A stretch of DNA of 64,000 bases. It comes from CAWEDP01 sp963807925 (GTDB lineage Bacteria; Acidobacteriota; Vicinamibacteria; Vicinamibacterales; CAVVIG01). The translations under genes and the position numbers were made by a program. Shown here in pieces: positions 1-11,511 of the stretch. How positions within the stretch are numbered: position 1 is the stretch's first letter; every line of letters begins with the position of its first letter. The stretch lies in the NCBI GenBank assembly GCA_963807925.1, contig CAWEDP010000002.1, positions 496,001 to 560,000 of the forward strand. The letters run 5' to 3'. The notes beneath the pieces were generated by a model, which was not told where the DNA came from, did no database searches, and saw only the letters and a list, made by a program, of their open reading frames with translations.

Positions 1-297
1 GCGAAACATGCGGGCGCGAGCGGCCGGTTCGACGCGGTCGTCTGCCTCGGGTGCGTGATCCGCGGCGAGACGCCGCACTTCGAGTACCTCGCCTCCGCGG
101 TGTCCCACGGCATCACGGCGGCCGCCTCGGCGACCGGCGTCCCGATGACGTTCGGCGTGCTGACGACGAACTCGGTCGAGGAGGCCATCGAACGCGCGGG
201 CCAGGGCAGTTCGAACAAAGGGTGGGAGGCGGCGGCCGCCGCGCTCGAGATGATTGCCGTCGTCGCGCAGCTCGCACACAGGCCGGCCTCGGCATGA
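1..297 (+). CDS. ribH: 6,7-dimethyl-8-ribityllumazine synthase, C-terminal part (5' end outside window)
   Basis: Only the last 98 codons are visible; the frame is open from base 1. Lumazine synthase condenses the ribityl-aminopyrimidine with dihydroxybutanone phosphate in riboflavin synthesis, as a cytosolic oligomer. The visible part holds the family signature CVIRGETPHFEY, whose His (residue 26 of the visible part) is the catalytic histidine, and the later conserved stretch GVLTTNSVEEAIERAG. The family is about 155 residues long, so roughly 55-60 are missing upstream. It lies 46 bases before nusB, a very common pairing (ribH-nusB). Family recognition is direct; the missing start cannot be judged. 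Confidence 0.95.
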   Translation, partial: AKHAGASGRFDAVVCLGCVIRGETPHFEYLASAVSHGITAAASATGVPMTFGVLTTNSVEEAIERAGQGSSNKGWEAAAAALEMIAVVAQLAHRPASA

Positions 298-343
298 CCG
301 CGGCGCTGCATCCGTGTGCGGATGGGCGACGCCATGGCCGCCG

Positions 344-790
344 ATGAAGAAGGGCTGGCGGCACCGCGCGCGGGAGGCGGCGCTGCAGGTGCTGTATCAA
401 TGGGAGGTGGGGAAGGTCGACGCCGGCCGCGCGGCCGAGACGTTCTTCACCCTCCAGTGGGCGGACGCCACGCCCCCCTCCGACGAGCTTCGGGCCTTCG
501 CGGAGGCGCTCGTGGGGGACACCGTGGCTCGGCTCGCCGAGATCGATCGCCTGATTGCGGAAACCGCCGAGAACTGGCGGCCGGAGCGGATCGCCGTCAT
601 CGATCGCCTGCTCCTGCGCATGGCCATCGCCGAGCTTCTTCGCGACGGCCCGGCGCCGACGCCGGCGCCGGTCGTGATCGACGAGGCGCTGGAGCTCGCG
701 CGGACGTTCAGCACCGAGGACGCCGTGAGGTTCATCAACGGGATGCTGGACGCGATCAGGAAGAAGCTGGAAAAGCGGGACTGGCCCTAG
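344..790 (+). CDS. nusB: Transcription antitermination factor NusB
   Basis: NusB binds boxA RNA together with NusE (S10) in rRNA antitermination complexes. The 148-residue product starts KKGWRHRAREAALQVLYQ, the standard basic N-terminal helix of NusB, and ends with the conserved VVIDEALELARTFS and RFINGMLD motifs. The frame is open further upstream (to 254), but that extension overlaps ribH and has no family similarity, so I chose the ATG at 344, which gives the usual NusB length of about 140-150. It follows ribH and is four bases from lysS, so it is probably co-transcribed with both. Confidence 0.93.
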   Translation: MKKGWRHRAREAALQVLYQWEVGKVDAGRAAETFFTLQWADATPPSDELRAFAEALVGDTVARLAEIDRLIAETAENWRPERIAVIDRLLLRMAIAELLRDGPAPTPAPVVIDEALELARTFSTEDAVRFINGMLDAIRKKLEKRDWP

Positions 791-794
791 ACCG

Positions 795-2294
795 ATGTCA
801 TCCCAGGACGAGCAGATCGAGCAGCGGCGCGCCAACCTGGCGGAGCTGCAGCGACTCGGCGTGGAGATCTACCCGCATGCGTTCGAGCGGCGCCACACCA
901 TCGCCGAGCTCGTCGGGCGGTACGGGGCGCGGGACAAGGACGCGCTCGAGGCCGATCGCATCGACACTGTCACGAGCGGCCGCGTGCTGGCGATCCGATC
1001 CTTCGGCAAGGCGAACTTTCTCGTCCTCTCCGACGGGCTCGCGCGGGTCCAGGTCTACGTCCGCCACGACTCGCTGCCCCCGCTCGATTTCGCGATCTTC
1101 AGGCTGCTCGATTTCGGCGACTGGGTGGGCGTCGAGGGGCACCTGTTCCGGACGAAGACCAACGAGCTGACGATCTGGGCGTCGCGACTGCACTTCCTGG
1201 CGAAGTGCCTGGTGCCGCTGCCCGAGAAGTGGCACGGCCTCACGGATGTCGAAGTCCGCTACCGGCAGCGGTATCTCGACCTGATCGTCAACCCCGGGGC
1301 GCGGCAGGTCTTCGAAACGCGGAGTCGCGTGATCGGCGCGATCCGCGCGTTCATGAACCGACGCGGCTATCTCGAGGTCGAGACGCCGATGATGCAGCCG
1401 ATCGCGGGCGGCGCGCTGGCACGGCCGTTCATCACCCACCACAACACCCTCGAGATGGATCTGTATCTGCGGATCGCCCCCGAGCTGTACCTCAAGCGCC
1501 TGGTCGTCGGCGGGCTGGAGCGGGTGTTCGAGATCAACCGCAACTTCCGGAACGAGGGGATTTCGACCCAGCACAACCCCGAGTTCACGATGATGGAGTT
1601 CTACGAGGCGTACGCCGATTACCACGCGCTGATGCCGATGACCGAGGAGCTCATCGCGTCGGTGGCGCGGGAGGCGATCGGGGCCGAGGCGATCGCCTTC
1701 GGCGGGCATCGGATCTCGCTGGAGGCTCCGTTCGCCCGCCTGTCGCTGCGCGAGGCGGCACGCGAGGCTGCGTCGGAGGCGCTCGGGCGCGAGGTGACGG
1801 CCGGCCACCTGCGCCGCCGGGACGCCGCCGCCGCGCTCGCCGCCGAGCTCCACGTGGAGACGGCGCCGGGCGACGGCGCTGGCAGGATCACGACCGCGAT
1901 CTTCGAGAAGCTGTGCGAGGACGCCCTGGTGCAGCCCACCTTCGTGTACGATTTTCCGACCGAGGTGTCGCCGCTCGCGAAGCAGAAGGCGGGCGACCCC
2001 GACACGGTGGAGCGGTTCGAGCTCTACATCGGCGGCTTCGAGGTGGCCAACGCGTTCAGCGAACTCAACGATCCCGACGAGCAGCGCCGCCGCTTCGAGG
2101 CGCAGCGCGCGTACCGGGCAGCGGGCGATCTCGAAGCGCACGAGATGGACGAGGATTACGTCCGCGCGCTCGAGTACGGGCTGCCGCCGACCGCCGGCGA
2201 GGGCGTCGGGATCGACCGGCTGGTCATGCTGTTGACCGACAGCCCCTCGATTCGCGACGTCATCCTCTTTCCGCTCATGAGGAAGCGCGACTGA
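795..2294 (+). CDS. lysS: Lysine--tRNA ligase (class II)
   Basis: This 499-residue class II lysyl-tRNA synthetase charges tRNA-Lys in the cytosol. An N-terminal OB-fold anticodon-binding domain occupies roughly residues 55-140. Motif 2 (FRNEGISTQHNPEF, about residue 252) and motif 3 (GEGVGIDRLVML, about residue 469) are intact, as is the lysine-pocket stretch EFTMMEFYEAY. Length matches the bacterial family (about 490-510). The ATG at 795 is four bases after nusB. It is followed after 18 bases by the Lol transporter genes; the lysS-lolC-lolD order recurs in several diderm phyla. Confidence 0.97.
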   Translation: MSSQDEQIEQRRANLAELQRLGVEIYPHAFERRHTIAELVGRYGARDKDALEADRIDTVTSGRVLAIRSFGKANFLVLSDGLARVQVYVRHDSLPPLDFAIFRLLDFGDWVGVEGHLFRTKTNELTIWASRLHFLAKCLVPLPEKWHGLTDVEVRYRQRYLDLIVNPGARQVFETRSRVIGAIRAFMNRRGYLEVETPMMQPIAGGALARPFITHHNTLEMDLYLRIAPELYLKRLVVGGLERVFEINRNFRNEGISTQHNPEFTMMEFYEAYADYHALMPMTEELIASVAREAIGAEAIAFGGHRISLEAPFARLSLREAAREAASEALGREVTAGHLRRRDAAAALAAELHVETAPGDGAGRITTAIFEKLCEDALVQPTFVYDFPTEVSPLAKQKAGDPDTVERFELYIGGFEVANAFSELNDPDEQRRRFEAQRAYRAAGDLEAHEMDEDYVRALEYGLPPTAGEGVGIDRLVMLLTDSPSIRDVILFPLMRKRD

Positions 2295-2312
2295 CGCGGG
2301 GCGACCGTTCCC

Positions 2313-3548
2313 ATGGACCTCCCTTTCGAGCTTCACGTCGCGTTGCGGTATCTGCTCGCCAAGCGCAAGCAGGCGTTCATCTCGGTGATCTCGACGATCT
2401 CCACGCTCGGCGTGATCGTCGGCGTGATGGCCGTCGTGATCGCGCTCGCGCTGATGACCGGCCTGCAGCAGGAACTCCGCGACCGCATCCTCGGGTCGCA
2501 GCCGCACGTGTACGTGTGGAAGACCTCGGGCCTGGCGGATTACCGGGCCGAAACGGCAACGCTTCGGCAGTTCCCCCACGTCAGCGGCGCAGCGCCCGCC
2601 ATTCTGGGCAAGGCGCTCATCACCGCGCCGCGCGGCGAGGCCTTCATCTCGCTCAAGGGCATCGATCCGTCGCTCGAGCCGATGGTCACCGACATCGGCC
2701 GTGCGATGACCGAGGGATCGATCGAGGCGCTCGGCGCGCCTGCCGTCGGCGGGACGTCGGGCGGGATCGTGCTCGGCAAGGATCTGGCCGCGCAACTCGT
2801 CGTCGACGTCGGTGACTCGGTCACCCTGCTGACGCCGCAGGGATCGCTCTCGCCGATGGGCGTCATCCCGCGCCGGGCCCGGCTGCGCGTCGTCGGCATC
2901 TTCAATCTCGGCTTCTACGAGTTCGACATGCAGTACGGCTTCGTCACGCTCGACGTGGCGAAGCGGCTGCTCGACAAGGACACCGTGGACCTGATCCAGC
3001 TGCGGGTCGACGACATCTGGACCGCCCCGCAGGTGGCCGACGCGATTGGCGCGAAGCTCGGATCGAAGTACGTCGCGCAGGACTGGGTGGATTTGAACCG
3101 GTCGCTCTTCTCGGCCCTCTGGCTCGAGAAGGTCGCGGTGTCGCTGGCCATCGGGCTCATCGTCATGGTCGCCGGCCTGAACATCGTCGCCTCGCTGATT
3201 CTGCTCGTCATGGAGAAGCACCGCGACATCGCCATCCTGAAGACGATGGGCGCGAGCGCGAGGAGCGTGATGGCGGTCTTCATGCTCCAGGGGGTGATCA
3301 TCGGCCTCGTCGGTACGTTCGTCGGCGCCACGGCCGGCTACGCCATCGCGCGGGTCCTCGATCGCTACAAGCTCATTCACGCCTCGCTGGACGTCTACCA
3401 GGTGTCCTACATGCCGTTCCGCGTCGTCCTGTTCCCCGACTTCACGCTGGTGGTCTTCGCGGCGATCCTCGTGTGCTTCGTCGCGACGCTCTATCCGTCG
3501 CGCCAGGCCGCGCGGCTCGATCCGGCCCAGGCGCTGCGGTACGAATGA
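2313..3548 (+). CDS. lolC: Lipoprotein-releasing ABC transporter permease (LolC/LolE family)
   Basis: This 411-residue inner-membrane permease is predicted to extract lipoproteins from the inner membrane and pass them to LolA. The N-terminal cytoplasmic and membrane segment LRYLLAKRKQAFISVIS is typical, with one helix near residues 25-47. A large periplasmic MacB/PCD-type domain follows (about 50-270), then three C-terminal helices (about 275-300, 325-350 and 380-402) in the FtsX arrangement. Only one permease gene precedes lolD, so it may act as a homodimer (LolF type) rather than a LolC/E heterodimer; that is inference. The last codons overlap the lolD start as ATGA. Confidence 0.9.
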   Translation: MDLPFELHVALRYLLAKRKQAFISVISTISTLGVIVGVMAVVIALALMTGLQQELRDRILGSQPHVYVWKTSGLADYRAETATLRQFPHVSGAAPAILGKALITAPRGEAFISLKGIDPSLEPMVTDIGRAMTEGSIEALGAPAVGGTSGGIVLGKDLAAQLVVDVGDSVTLLTPQGSLSPMGVIPRRARLRVVGIFNLGFYEFDMQYGFVTLDVAKRLLDKDTVDLIQLRVDDIWTAPQVADAIGAKLGSKYVAQDWVDLNRSLFSALWLEKVAVSLAIGLIVMVAGLNIVASLILLVMEKHRDIAILKTMGASARSVMAVFMLQGVIIGLVGTFVGATAGYAIARVLDRYKLIHASLDVYQVSYMPFRVVLFPDFTLVVFAAILVCFVATLYPSRQAARLDPAQALRYE

Positions 3549-4219
3549 GGTTCGTCGAGGCGCGGGGCATTCGGAAGGTCTATCTTGCCGGCGGCACGAC
3601 ACTCACCGTGCTGCGCGATCTGGATCTCGCGGTCGAGGCCGGCGAGATGGTCGCGATCGTCGGCGCCTCCGGCGTCGGCAAGAGCACGCTCCTGCACGTG
3701 CTCGGCGGGCTCGATCGCGTGGACGAGGGGACGGTCAGGATCGGCGCGGCGGATCTCACCACGATGGCCGATGCCGACGTGGTCGCGTTCCGGAACACGC
3801 ACGTGGGCTTCGTGTTCCAGTTCCATCACCTGCTGCCGGAGTTCACCGCCCTGGAGAACGCGCAGATGCCGATGAGGATCGCCCGCATGCCGGCGGCCGA
3901 GTCGCGCCGGCGCGCGGCCGACCTGCTGACGCGGGTCGGCCTGGCCGATCGCCTGACGCATCGGCCCGGCATGCTGTCGGGCGGCGAGCAGCAGCGCGTG
4001 GCCGTGGCGCGGGCGCTCGTCATGCGGCCCGCCGTGCTGCTGGCCGACGAACCGACCGGCGATCTCGACGAGCAGACCGCCGAATCGCTCCACAGGCTGC
4101 TGCGGGAGATGCACCGGAGCTATGATTTGACATCGATCATCGCGACGCACAATCCGCGCCTCGCGGGCGCCTGCGACCGGGTCCTTCGATTGCACGAGGG
4201 TCGACTCGTTCCCGCGTGA
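3545..4219 (+). CDS. lolD: Lipoprotein-releasing ABC transporter ATP-binding protein LolD
   Basis: This 224-residue ABC ATPase powers the adjacent Lol permease. Walker A is GASGVGKS (about residues 40-47), the signature is LSGGEQQR (about 143-150), and Walker B runs into VLLADEPTGDLDE (about 160-173). FQFHHLLPEFTALEN after the Q-loop is the LolD/MacB-type sequence. The ATG at 3545 overlaps the TGA of the permease by four bases, implying translational coupling. The same frame is open into the end of the permease gene, but the family starts with the RFVEARGIRKVY segment, so the ATG is preferred. Confidence 0.94.
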   Translation: MRFVEARGIRKVYLAGGTTLTVLRDLDLAVEAGEMVAIVGASGVGKSTLLHVLGGLDRVDEGTVRIGAADLTTMADADVVAFRNTHVGFVFQFHHLLPEFTALENAQMPMRIARMPAAESRRRAADLLTRVGLADRLTHRPGMLSGGEQQRVAVARALVMRPAVLLADEPTGDLDEQTAESLHRLLREMHRSYDLTSIIATHNPRLAGACDRVLRLHEGRLVPA

Positions 4220-4232
4220 CCGAGCGCGCCCC

Positions 4233-4257
4233 GGGCCGCTGCAGGCCGCCGCGGCCC
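4233..4257 (+). terminator. GC-rich hairpin after lolD, no T-run
   Basis: GGGCCGC at 4233-4239 pairs with GCGGCCC at 4251-4257 around an 11-base loop, 13 bases after the lolD stop. There is no T-tract afterwards, so it is not a classical intrinsic terminator. It could be a transcript-end stabiliser or chance in GC-rich sequence. Confidence 0.25.
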
Positions 4258-4324
4258 CCTCCGCATCCTCTGCGGTGACCGCGCCACCGTGGAGATGACA
4301 GTTCCGCCGAAAGGGTATCGACCA

Positions 4325-5995
4325 ATGAAATCCGCGATCGAGATCGCCAATACGGCCGAGTTGAGGCCGATCACCGACATCGCCGCCGCCGCCGGCGTTC
4401 AGCCGCACGAACTGGTGCAGTACGGCCGCGACCGCGGCAAGGTGAAACTGTCCATCCTGGACCGGCTGGCGGCCCGGCCGAACGGCAAGCTCGTGATCGT
4501 CACCGCCATCACGCCGACCAAAGCGGGCGAAGGGAAGACGACAACCAGCGTCGCGCTGACGCAGGGCCTGGGCACCTTGAAGAAGAAGGTGATGCTGTGC
4601 CTGCGCGAACCGTCCATGGGCCCGGTGTTCGGCGTCAAGGGCGGCGGCACCGGCGGCGGCTACGCGCAGGTGATGCCGATGGAGGACATCAACCTGCACT
4701 TCAACGGCGATTCGCATGCCGTCACCGCCGCGCACAGTCTGCTGGCGGCGGCGCTCGACGCCTCGATCTACAACGGCAATCCGCTGCGCATCGACCCGCT
4801 CACCATCACGTGGCCCCGGACCGTCGACATGAACGACCGGCAGCTGCGCTACAGCGTCATCGGCCTGGGCGGCAAGCCGCACGGCATTCCGCGCCAGAGC
4901 GAGTTCGTCATCACGGCGGCCTCGGAGGTGATGGCGGTGTTCGCGCTCGCCAACGATCTGAAGGACCTGCGCCAGCGGCTCGGGCGCATCGTGGTCGCCT
5001 CCACCCATGAGGGGCTGCCGGTCACCGCCGAGCAGCTGCGCGTGGCCGGGGCGATGACGGTGATCATGAAGGAATCGATCCGGCCGAACCTGGTGCAGAC
5101 GCTGGAAGGGCAGCCCGCGCTGATCCATGCCGGGCCGTTCGGCAACATCGCCCACGCGAACAACTCGATTCTGGCCGATCGGATCGCCCTGAAGCTGGCC
5201 GATTACGTGGTCACCGAAGCCGGATTCGCGAGCGACCTCGGGTTCCAGAAGTTCTGCGACATCGTCTGCCGCACCGGCGGGTTCGCGCCGAGCGCGGCCG
5301 TGCTGGTGACCACCGTGCGCGCGACGAAATCCCACGGCGGGAAGCCCTTCAACGTGCTCGCGCAGGAGGATCTCGCGGCCGTCCGCGTCGGCATCGACAA
5401 CCTGGCGGCCCACATCGGCATCGTGCGCCGGTACGGGCTGCCGTGCGTGGTCGCCGTGAACAGCTTTCCGACCGATTCCGCCAGGGAGATCGCCCTCCTC
5501 AAGGAGCTGGCCGTGGAGGCGGGCGCCGAAACGGTGGTCGCGCACGAGGGGTTCGCGCGCGGCGGCGCGGGCGCGACCGAACTGGCCGAGGCCGTCATCA
5601 GGGCGTGCGACCAGAAGAACACCTTTTCGTTTCTCACGCCGAACGAGACGCCGGTCGTCGACCAAATCGAAGCCATTGCCACGCAGCTGTACGGGGCCGC
5701 CGGGATCGATCTGCAGATGCAGGCGCAAAAGGATCTCGATCGAATCGAGAAGCTGGGACTCGGCAAGGCGATGGTGTGCATGGCGAAGACGCATCTGTCG
5801 CTGTCGCACGATCCGGGGCTGCGCAACCGGCCGACCGGGTTCGTCCTGCCGGTCCGGAGCCTGGTGCCGAGCGCGGGGGCCGGGTTCGTGGTGGCGCTGT
5901 GCGGCGAGATGCAGCGGATGCCGGGCCTCGGCAAGACGCCGGCGTTCATGAACATCGACGTCGACGAGGAAGGACGGACGGTCGGCCTTTTTTGA
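4325..5995 (+). CDS. fhs: Formate--tetrahydrofolate ligase
   Basis: This 556-residue enzyme makes 10-formyl-tetrahydrofolate from formate, ATP and THF in cytosolic one-carbon metabolism. The P-loop-like TPTKAGEGKTTTS (about residues 62-74) and the conserved LREPSMGPVFGVKGG are intact, and the length equals the usual 555-560 residues. I chose the ATG at 4325, not the upstream in-frame ATG, because it gives the family start KSAIEIANTAELRPI and lies after a purine-rich GAAAGGG a dozen bases upstream. No Wood-Ljungdahl or glycine-cleavage genes lie beside it, so a general C1-folate role is likely. Confidence 0.96.
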   Translation: MKSAIEIANTAELRPITDIAAAAGVQPHELVQYGRDRGKVKLSILDRLAARPNGKLVIVTAITPTKAGEGKTTTSVALTQGLGTLKKKVMLCLREPSMGPVFGVKGGGTGGGYAQVMPMEDINLHFNGDSHAVTAAHSLLAAALDASIYNGNPLRIDPLTITWPRTVDMNDRQLRYSVIGLGGKPHGIPRQSEFVITAASEVMAVFALANDLKDLRQRLGRIVVASTHEGLPVTAEQLRVAGAMTVIMKESIRPNLVQTLEGQPALIHAGPFGNIAHANNSILADRIALKLADYVVTEAGFASDLGFQKFCDIVCRTGGFAPSAAVLVTTVRATKSHGGKPFNVLAQEDLAAVRVGIDNLAAHIGIVRRYGLPCVVAVNSFPTDSAREIALLKELAVEAGAETVVAHEGFARGGAGATELAEAVIRACDQKNTFSFLTPNETPVVDQIEAIATQLYGAAGIDLQMQAQKDLDRIEKLGLGKAMVCMAKTHLSLSHDPGLRNRPTGFVLPVRSLVPSAGAGFVVALCGEMQRMPGLGKTPAFMNIDVDEEGRTVGLF

Positions 5996-6084
5996 GGCGG
6001 CTCACCCGGGCCCGGCGCGGTCACCAAATGGACGGATCGGAGCGTCTAAAAGAAGGCGTGGCAGGCATTTATCTCAGCCCGCCG

Positions 6085-6113
6085 TTGGTGACGCGTCGCC
6101 CATGCCGTATACT
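6085..6113 (+). promoter_or_regulatory. Sigma70-type promoter before clpC
   Basis: TTGGTG at 6085-6090 and TATACT at 6108-6113 are separated by exactly 17 bases, close to the TTGACA/TATAAT consensus. The expected start lies near 6120, leaving a leader of about 47 bases before clpC. No CIRCE or CtsR-like operator is visible around it. Confidence 0.6.
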
Positions 6114-6166
6114 GTGGGCAGCGAAACCGTGACCCCAACAGCGTCTACATTCACGTAGGTACCCGG

Positions 6167-8608
<2,442 letters not shown>

Positions 8609-8613
8609 CCCCG

Positions 8614-8640
8614 GGGCCGGCCGCCGACGGCCGCAGGCCC
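8614..8640 (+). terminator. GC-rich stem-loop after clpC, no T-run
   Basis: GGGCCGGCCG at 8614-8623 can pair with 8628-8640 (CGGCC, a three-base bulge, then GGCCC) around a four-base loop, directly after the clpC stop. There is no T-tract, so any terminator role is uncertain. Confidence 0.25.
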
Positions 8641-8706
8641 GCCCTCCGCGTCTAATATCCGGTAACATGGCCAGTTGCGGGTGTGGGCGTTCTTGAGAGT
8701 TCCTTG

Positions 8707-11412
8707 ATGCGCAAGCTGTTTTCGATGGGGGCGGTGGCCGCCTGGCTGCTGGCCGCGCCGGCCGCGCGGGCGGGGCAGGCTCCTCCCGCGGCGGCCGCGC
8801 CGGTCGCGGCCCAGGGCCCGCAGCCGGCGACGACGCCGGCGCCGACGCCGGCGAACAACCCACAGACCATTTGCGGGTCGCCGATCCCGCCGCCGACCTC
8901 GCTTCCGCCGGCCGGCTCTCCGCCCGTCATCTACCAGATCGTGCCGTGCTTCGAGGCGCAGGGAAACACCACCCTCGTCGAGCCGGCCACCTATCTCTAT
9001 TACATCAACCTGAAGCCGAGCGCGCCCTCCCAGAACATGTGGGTGCCCTACGACGAGGCCGCCGAGAAGCGCATCATCGACGACTTCCATCAGCTCTGGA
9101 ACACGAACTTCCTGGACAACCTGTCGGTGAACGTGCACGACTACGTCTTCTCCAACGGGGTGATCGGGAAGCTCGTCACCTACGACATGGAAGAGCGGCA
9201 GCGGGTGAAGATCGTCGACTACCAGACCAAGGAGCTGGAGAGCACCAAGATCGACGACAAGTTGAAGGAAGAGAACCTGCTGATCCGCCCCGACACCTTC
9301 ATCGACGCCGGGCAGATCAAGAAGGTCTCCAGCATCATCGTCGACATGATGAAGGAGAAGGGGTTTCAGGGCGCCACGGTCATGCCCGAGATCAAGGAGA
9401 TCCCCGGCGGACCGAAGCTCGTTCACCTCACCTTCAAGGTGGACCAGGGTCCCAAGATCAAGATCCGGAACATCGACTTCGCCGGGAACCAGGCGATCGG
9501 CAACGGCACGCTGCGCCGGCAGATGAAGGACAACAAGCAGCGGTCGTTCTGGGTCCGCCTGTTCGCCGGCCGCAGCACGTACCAGGAGGCGAAGTTCGAC
9601 GACGATGCGGAGAAGATCGTGTCGTACTACCGCGACCGGGGCTACGTGACGGCGCGCGTCGGGCAGCCCGAGCTGAAGGTCGTCGAGGATTCCCAGGACA
9701 AGAAGACCCGGTTCGTGGACCTGCGGATTCCGGTGACCGAAGGGAACCGCTACAAGGTCGGCGACTTCAGCTTCGAGGGCAACACGGTCGTCAAGAGCGA
9801 CGACCTGCGGCCGATGTTCAAGGTCGAGCCTGGCAACTACTACAGCGAAAAGGCCATCCGGAAGGGGCTCGAGAAGGCGCGCGAGGTCTACGGCGCCGGC
9901 GGGTACTTCGAGTTCACCGGGTTCCCCGAGTACAAGTTCCGCGACCGGCCCGATCCCGCCGAGGCGCAGACGCCCGACGCGCTCCGCGCCAACGCGTCGC
10001 CCGCGCCCGCCGGCCCGCCCATCGTCGACGTCGTCATGCAGATGCAGGAGGGCAAGCAGTACTTCGTCAACCGCATCATCTTCACCGGCAACACGACGAC
10101 CCACGACAACGTGATCCGGCGTGAAGTGCGGCTGGTCGAGGACGGCGTGTTCAACACCGAGGCGCTGAAGTTCAGCGTCAAGCGGCTGAACCAGCTCGGG
10201 TACTTCAAGCCGCTCGAGGGCACCAAGGACGTCGACGTCCAGAAGACGCCCGGCACCGACAACAAGGTCGACGTCAAGCTGAAGCTCGAAGAGCAGAACC
10301 GCAACCAGCTGACCTTCGGCGCCGGCGTGTCGGAGTTCGAAGGGTTCTTCGGCCAGATCGCGTTTCAGACGGCGAACTTCCTGGGGCGCGGCGAGAGCCT
10401 GACGCTGTCGCTGCAGTCCGGGTCGCGCGCGCAGAACTATCAGCTGTCGTTCACCGAACCGTTCCTCTTCGACCGGAACATCACCGGCGGGTTCGACGTG
10501 TTCAAGCGTGACATCCGCTACGTCGGACAGTTCACGCAGGAATCGACCGGCGGCGTGGTGACCTTCGGCTTTCCGCTCGCGGGCTTCACCCGGATGTTCA
10601 CCAACTACAGCTACGAGCGCGTGCTCGTCACCGAGATCAGCGACGTCTACACCGATCCGCTGGTGCTGGCGAGAAACCCGTACCTGCGCGACTCGCTGCT
10701 CATCGGCCAGGGCGGCCAGCGGACCATCAGCAAGATCGTGCCCAGCATCGTCCACAACACCGTGGACAACCCGATCACGCCGACGACCGGCAAGCGGTTC
10801 ACCATGTCGATGGACCTCGCAGGCCTCGGCGGCAACACGAACTTCTACAAGCCGAGCGTCGAAGGCGTCGTCTACTGGAAGCAGAACAACCGGATGTCGC
10901 TCGGGTACCGCGGGCAGTTCGAGTACATCCACGCGTTCACCGGATCGAAGGACCTGCCGATTTTCGAGAAGCTGTTCCTCGGCGGCGAGTACAGCGTCCG
11001 CGGCTTCGATATCCGGACCATCGGTCCGCAGGATCCGAACACGGGCCTCGTGCTGGGCGGCAACAAGAGCCTGCTGTTCAACATCGAGGAGCTGATCTCG
11101 GTGGTCGGGCCGGTGCGTCTCGTGCTGTTCTACGATGCGGGCCAGGTGCAGCCCGGACCGGAAACCCTGGGGCCGGCGGCGTTCACGCCGCTCGGCACCT
11201 TCTACGGGTCGACGGTCGTGCCCGGCAAGAACTTCACGCTCCGCGACTTCAAGACCTCGACGGGCCTCGAAGTGCGGTTCTTCATGCCGGTCCTCAACGT
11301 GCCGTTCCGCCTGATTTTTGCGTACAATCCGCAGCGCAGCGGCGTGCTCGACGACACGCTCCAGCCGCAATCGAAGTTCCAGTTCAGGTTTGCGGTGGGG
11401 TCGACGTTCTAG
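8707..11412 (+). CDS. bamA: Outer membrane protein assembly factor BamA
   Basis: This 901-residue Omp85 protein inserts beta-barrel proteins into the outer membrane. An N-terminal signal peptide (about residues 1-22) is followed by an unusual Pro/Ala-rich segment (about 23-80), then POTRA repeats (roughly 100-520) and a C-terminal 16-strand barrel. The barrel has the Omp85 loop-6 motif SVRGFD (about 761-766) and a terminal Phe, as needed for BAM recognition. A low-complexity insert (about 416-440, rich in Pro and Ala) interrupts the last POTRA region. The ATG at 8707 is preferred over the GTG at 8683 because the signal peptide begins there. It is the first gene of an envelope block. Confidence 0.93.
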   Translation: MRKLFSMGAVAAWLLAAPAARAGQAPPAAAAPVAAQGPQPATTPAPTPANNPQTICGSPIPPPTSLPPAGSPPVIYQIVPCFEAQGNTTLVEPATYLYYINLKPSAPSQNMWVPYDEAAEKRIIDDFHQLWNTNFLDNLSVNVHDYVFSNGVIGKLVTYDMEERQRVKIVDYQTKELESTKIDDKLKEENLLIRPDTFIDAGQIKKVSSIIVDMMKEKGFQGATVMPEIKEIPGGPKLVHLTFKVDQGPKIKIRNIDFAGNQAIGNGTLRRQMKDNKQRSFWVRLFAGRSTYQEAKFDDDAEKIVSYYRDRGYVTARVGQPELKVVEDSQDKKTRFVDLRIPVTEGNRYKVGDFSFEGNTVVKSDDLRPMFKVEPGNYYSEKAIRKGLEKAREVYGAGGYFEFTGFPEYKFRDRPDPAEAQTPDALRANASPAPAGPPIVDVVMQMQEGKQYFVNRIIFTGNTTTHDNVIRREVRLVEDGVFNTEALKFSVKRLNQLGYFKPLEGTKDVDVQKTPGTDNKVDVKLKLEEQNRNQLTFGAGVSEFEGFFGQIAFQTANFLGRGESLTLSLQSGSRAQNYQLSFTEPFLFDRNITGGFDVFKRDIRYVGQFTQESTGGVVTFGFPLAGFTRMFTNYSYERVLVTEISDVYTDPLVLARNPYLRDSLLIGQGGQRTISKIVPSIVHNTVDNPITPTTGKRFTMSMDLAGLGGNTNFYKPSVEGVVYWKQNNRMSLGYRGQFEYIHAFTGSKDLPIFEKLFLGGEYSVRGFDIRTIGPQDPNTGLVLGGNKSLLFNIEELISVVGPVRLVLFYDAGQVQPGPETLGPAAFTPLGTFYGSTVVPGKNFTLRDFKTSTGLEVRFFMPVLNVPFRLIFAYNPQRSGVLDDTLQPQSKFQFRFAVGSTF

Positions 11413-11418
11413 TAAAAT
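11390..11418 (+). promoter_or_regulatory. Sigma70-type promoter before skp
   Basis: TTGCGG at 11390-11395 lies inside the end of bamA, and TAAAAT at 11413-11418 directly after its stop; the spacer is 17 bases. This would give skp and the lipid A genes their own transcript with a leader of roughly 85 bases. Confidence 0.55.
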
Positions 11419-11511
11419 CAGTCACTTATCCTGGCCCAAAGATCCGCGAGACAGGCGCGTCCGGCGGGTTCCGGGGCCAGCGGTGGTGTTTCGAGGAAAG
11501 GATTGATCGTA

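Noticed and set aside
798..3602. A 934-codon minus-strand open frame across lysS and lolC
   Set aside because: Antisense shadow of lysS and the Lol permease; composition is Arg/His/Asp-rich with no recognisable domain.
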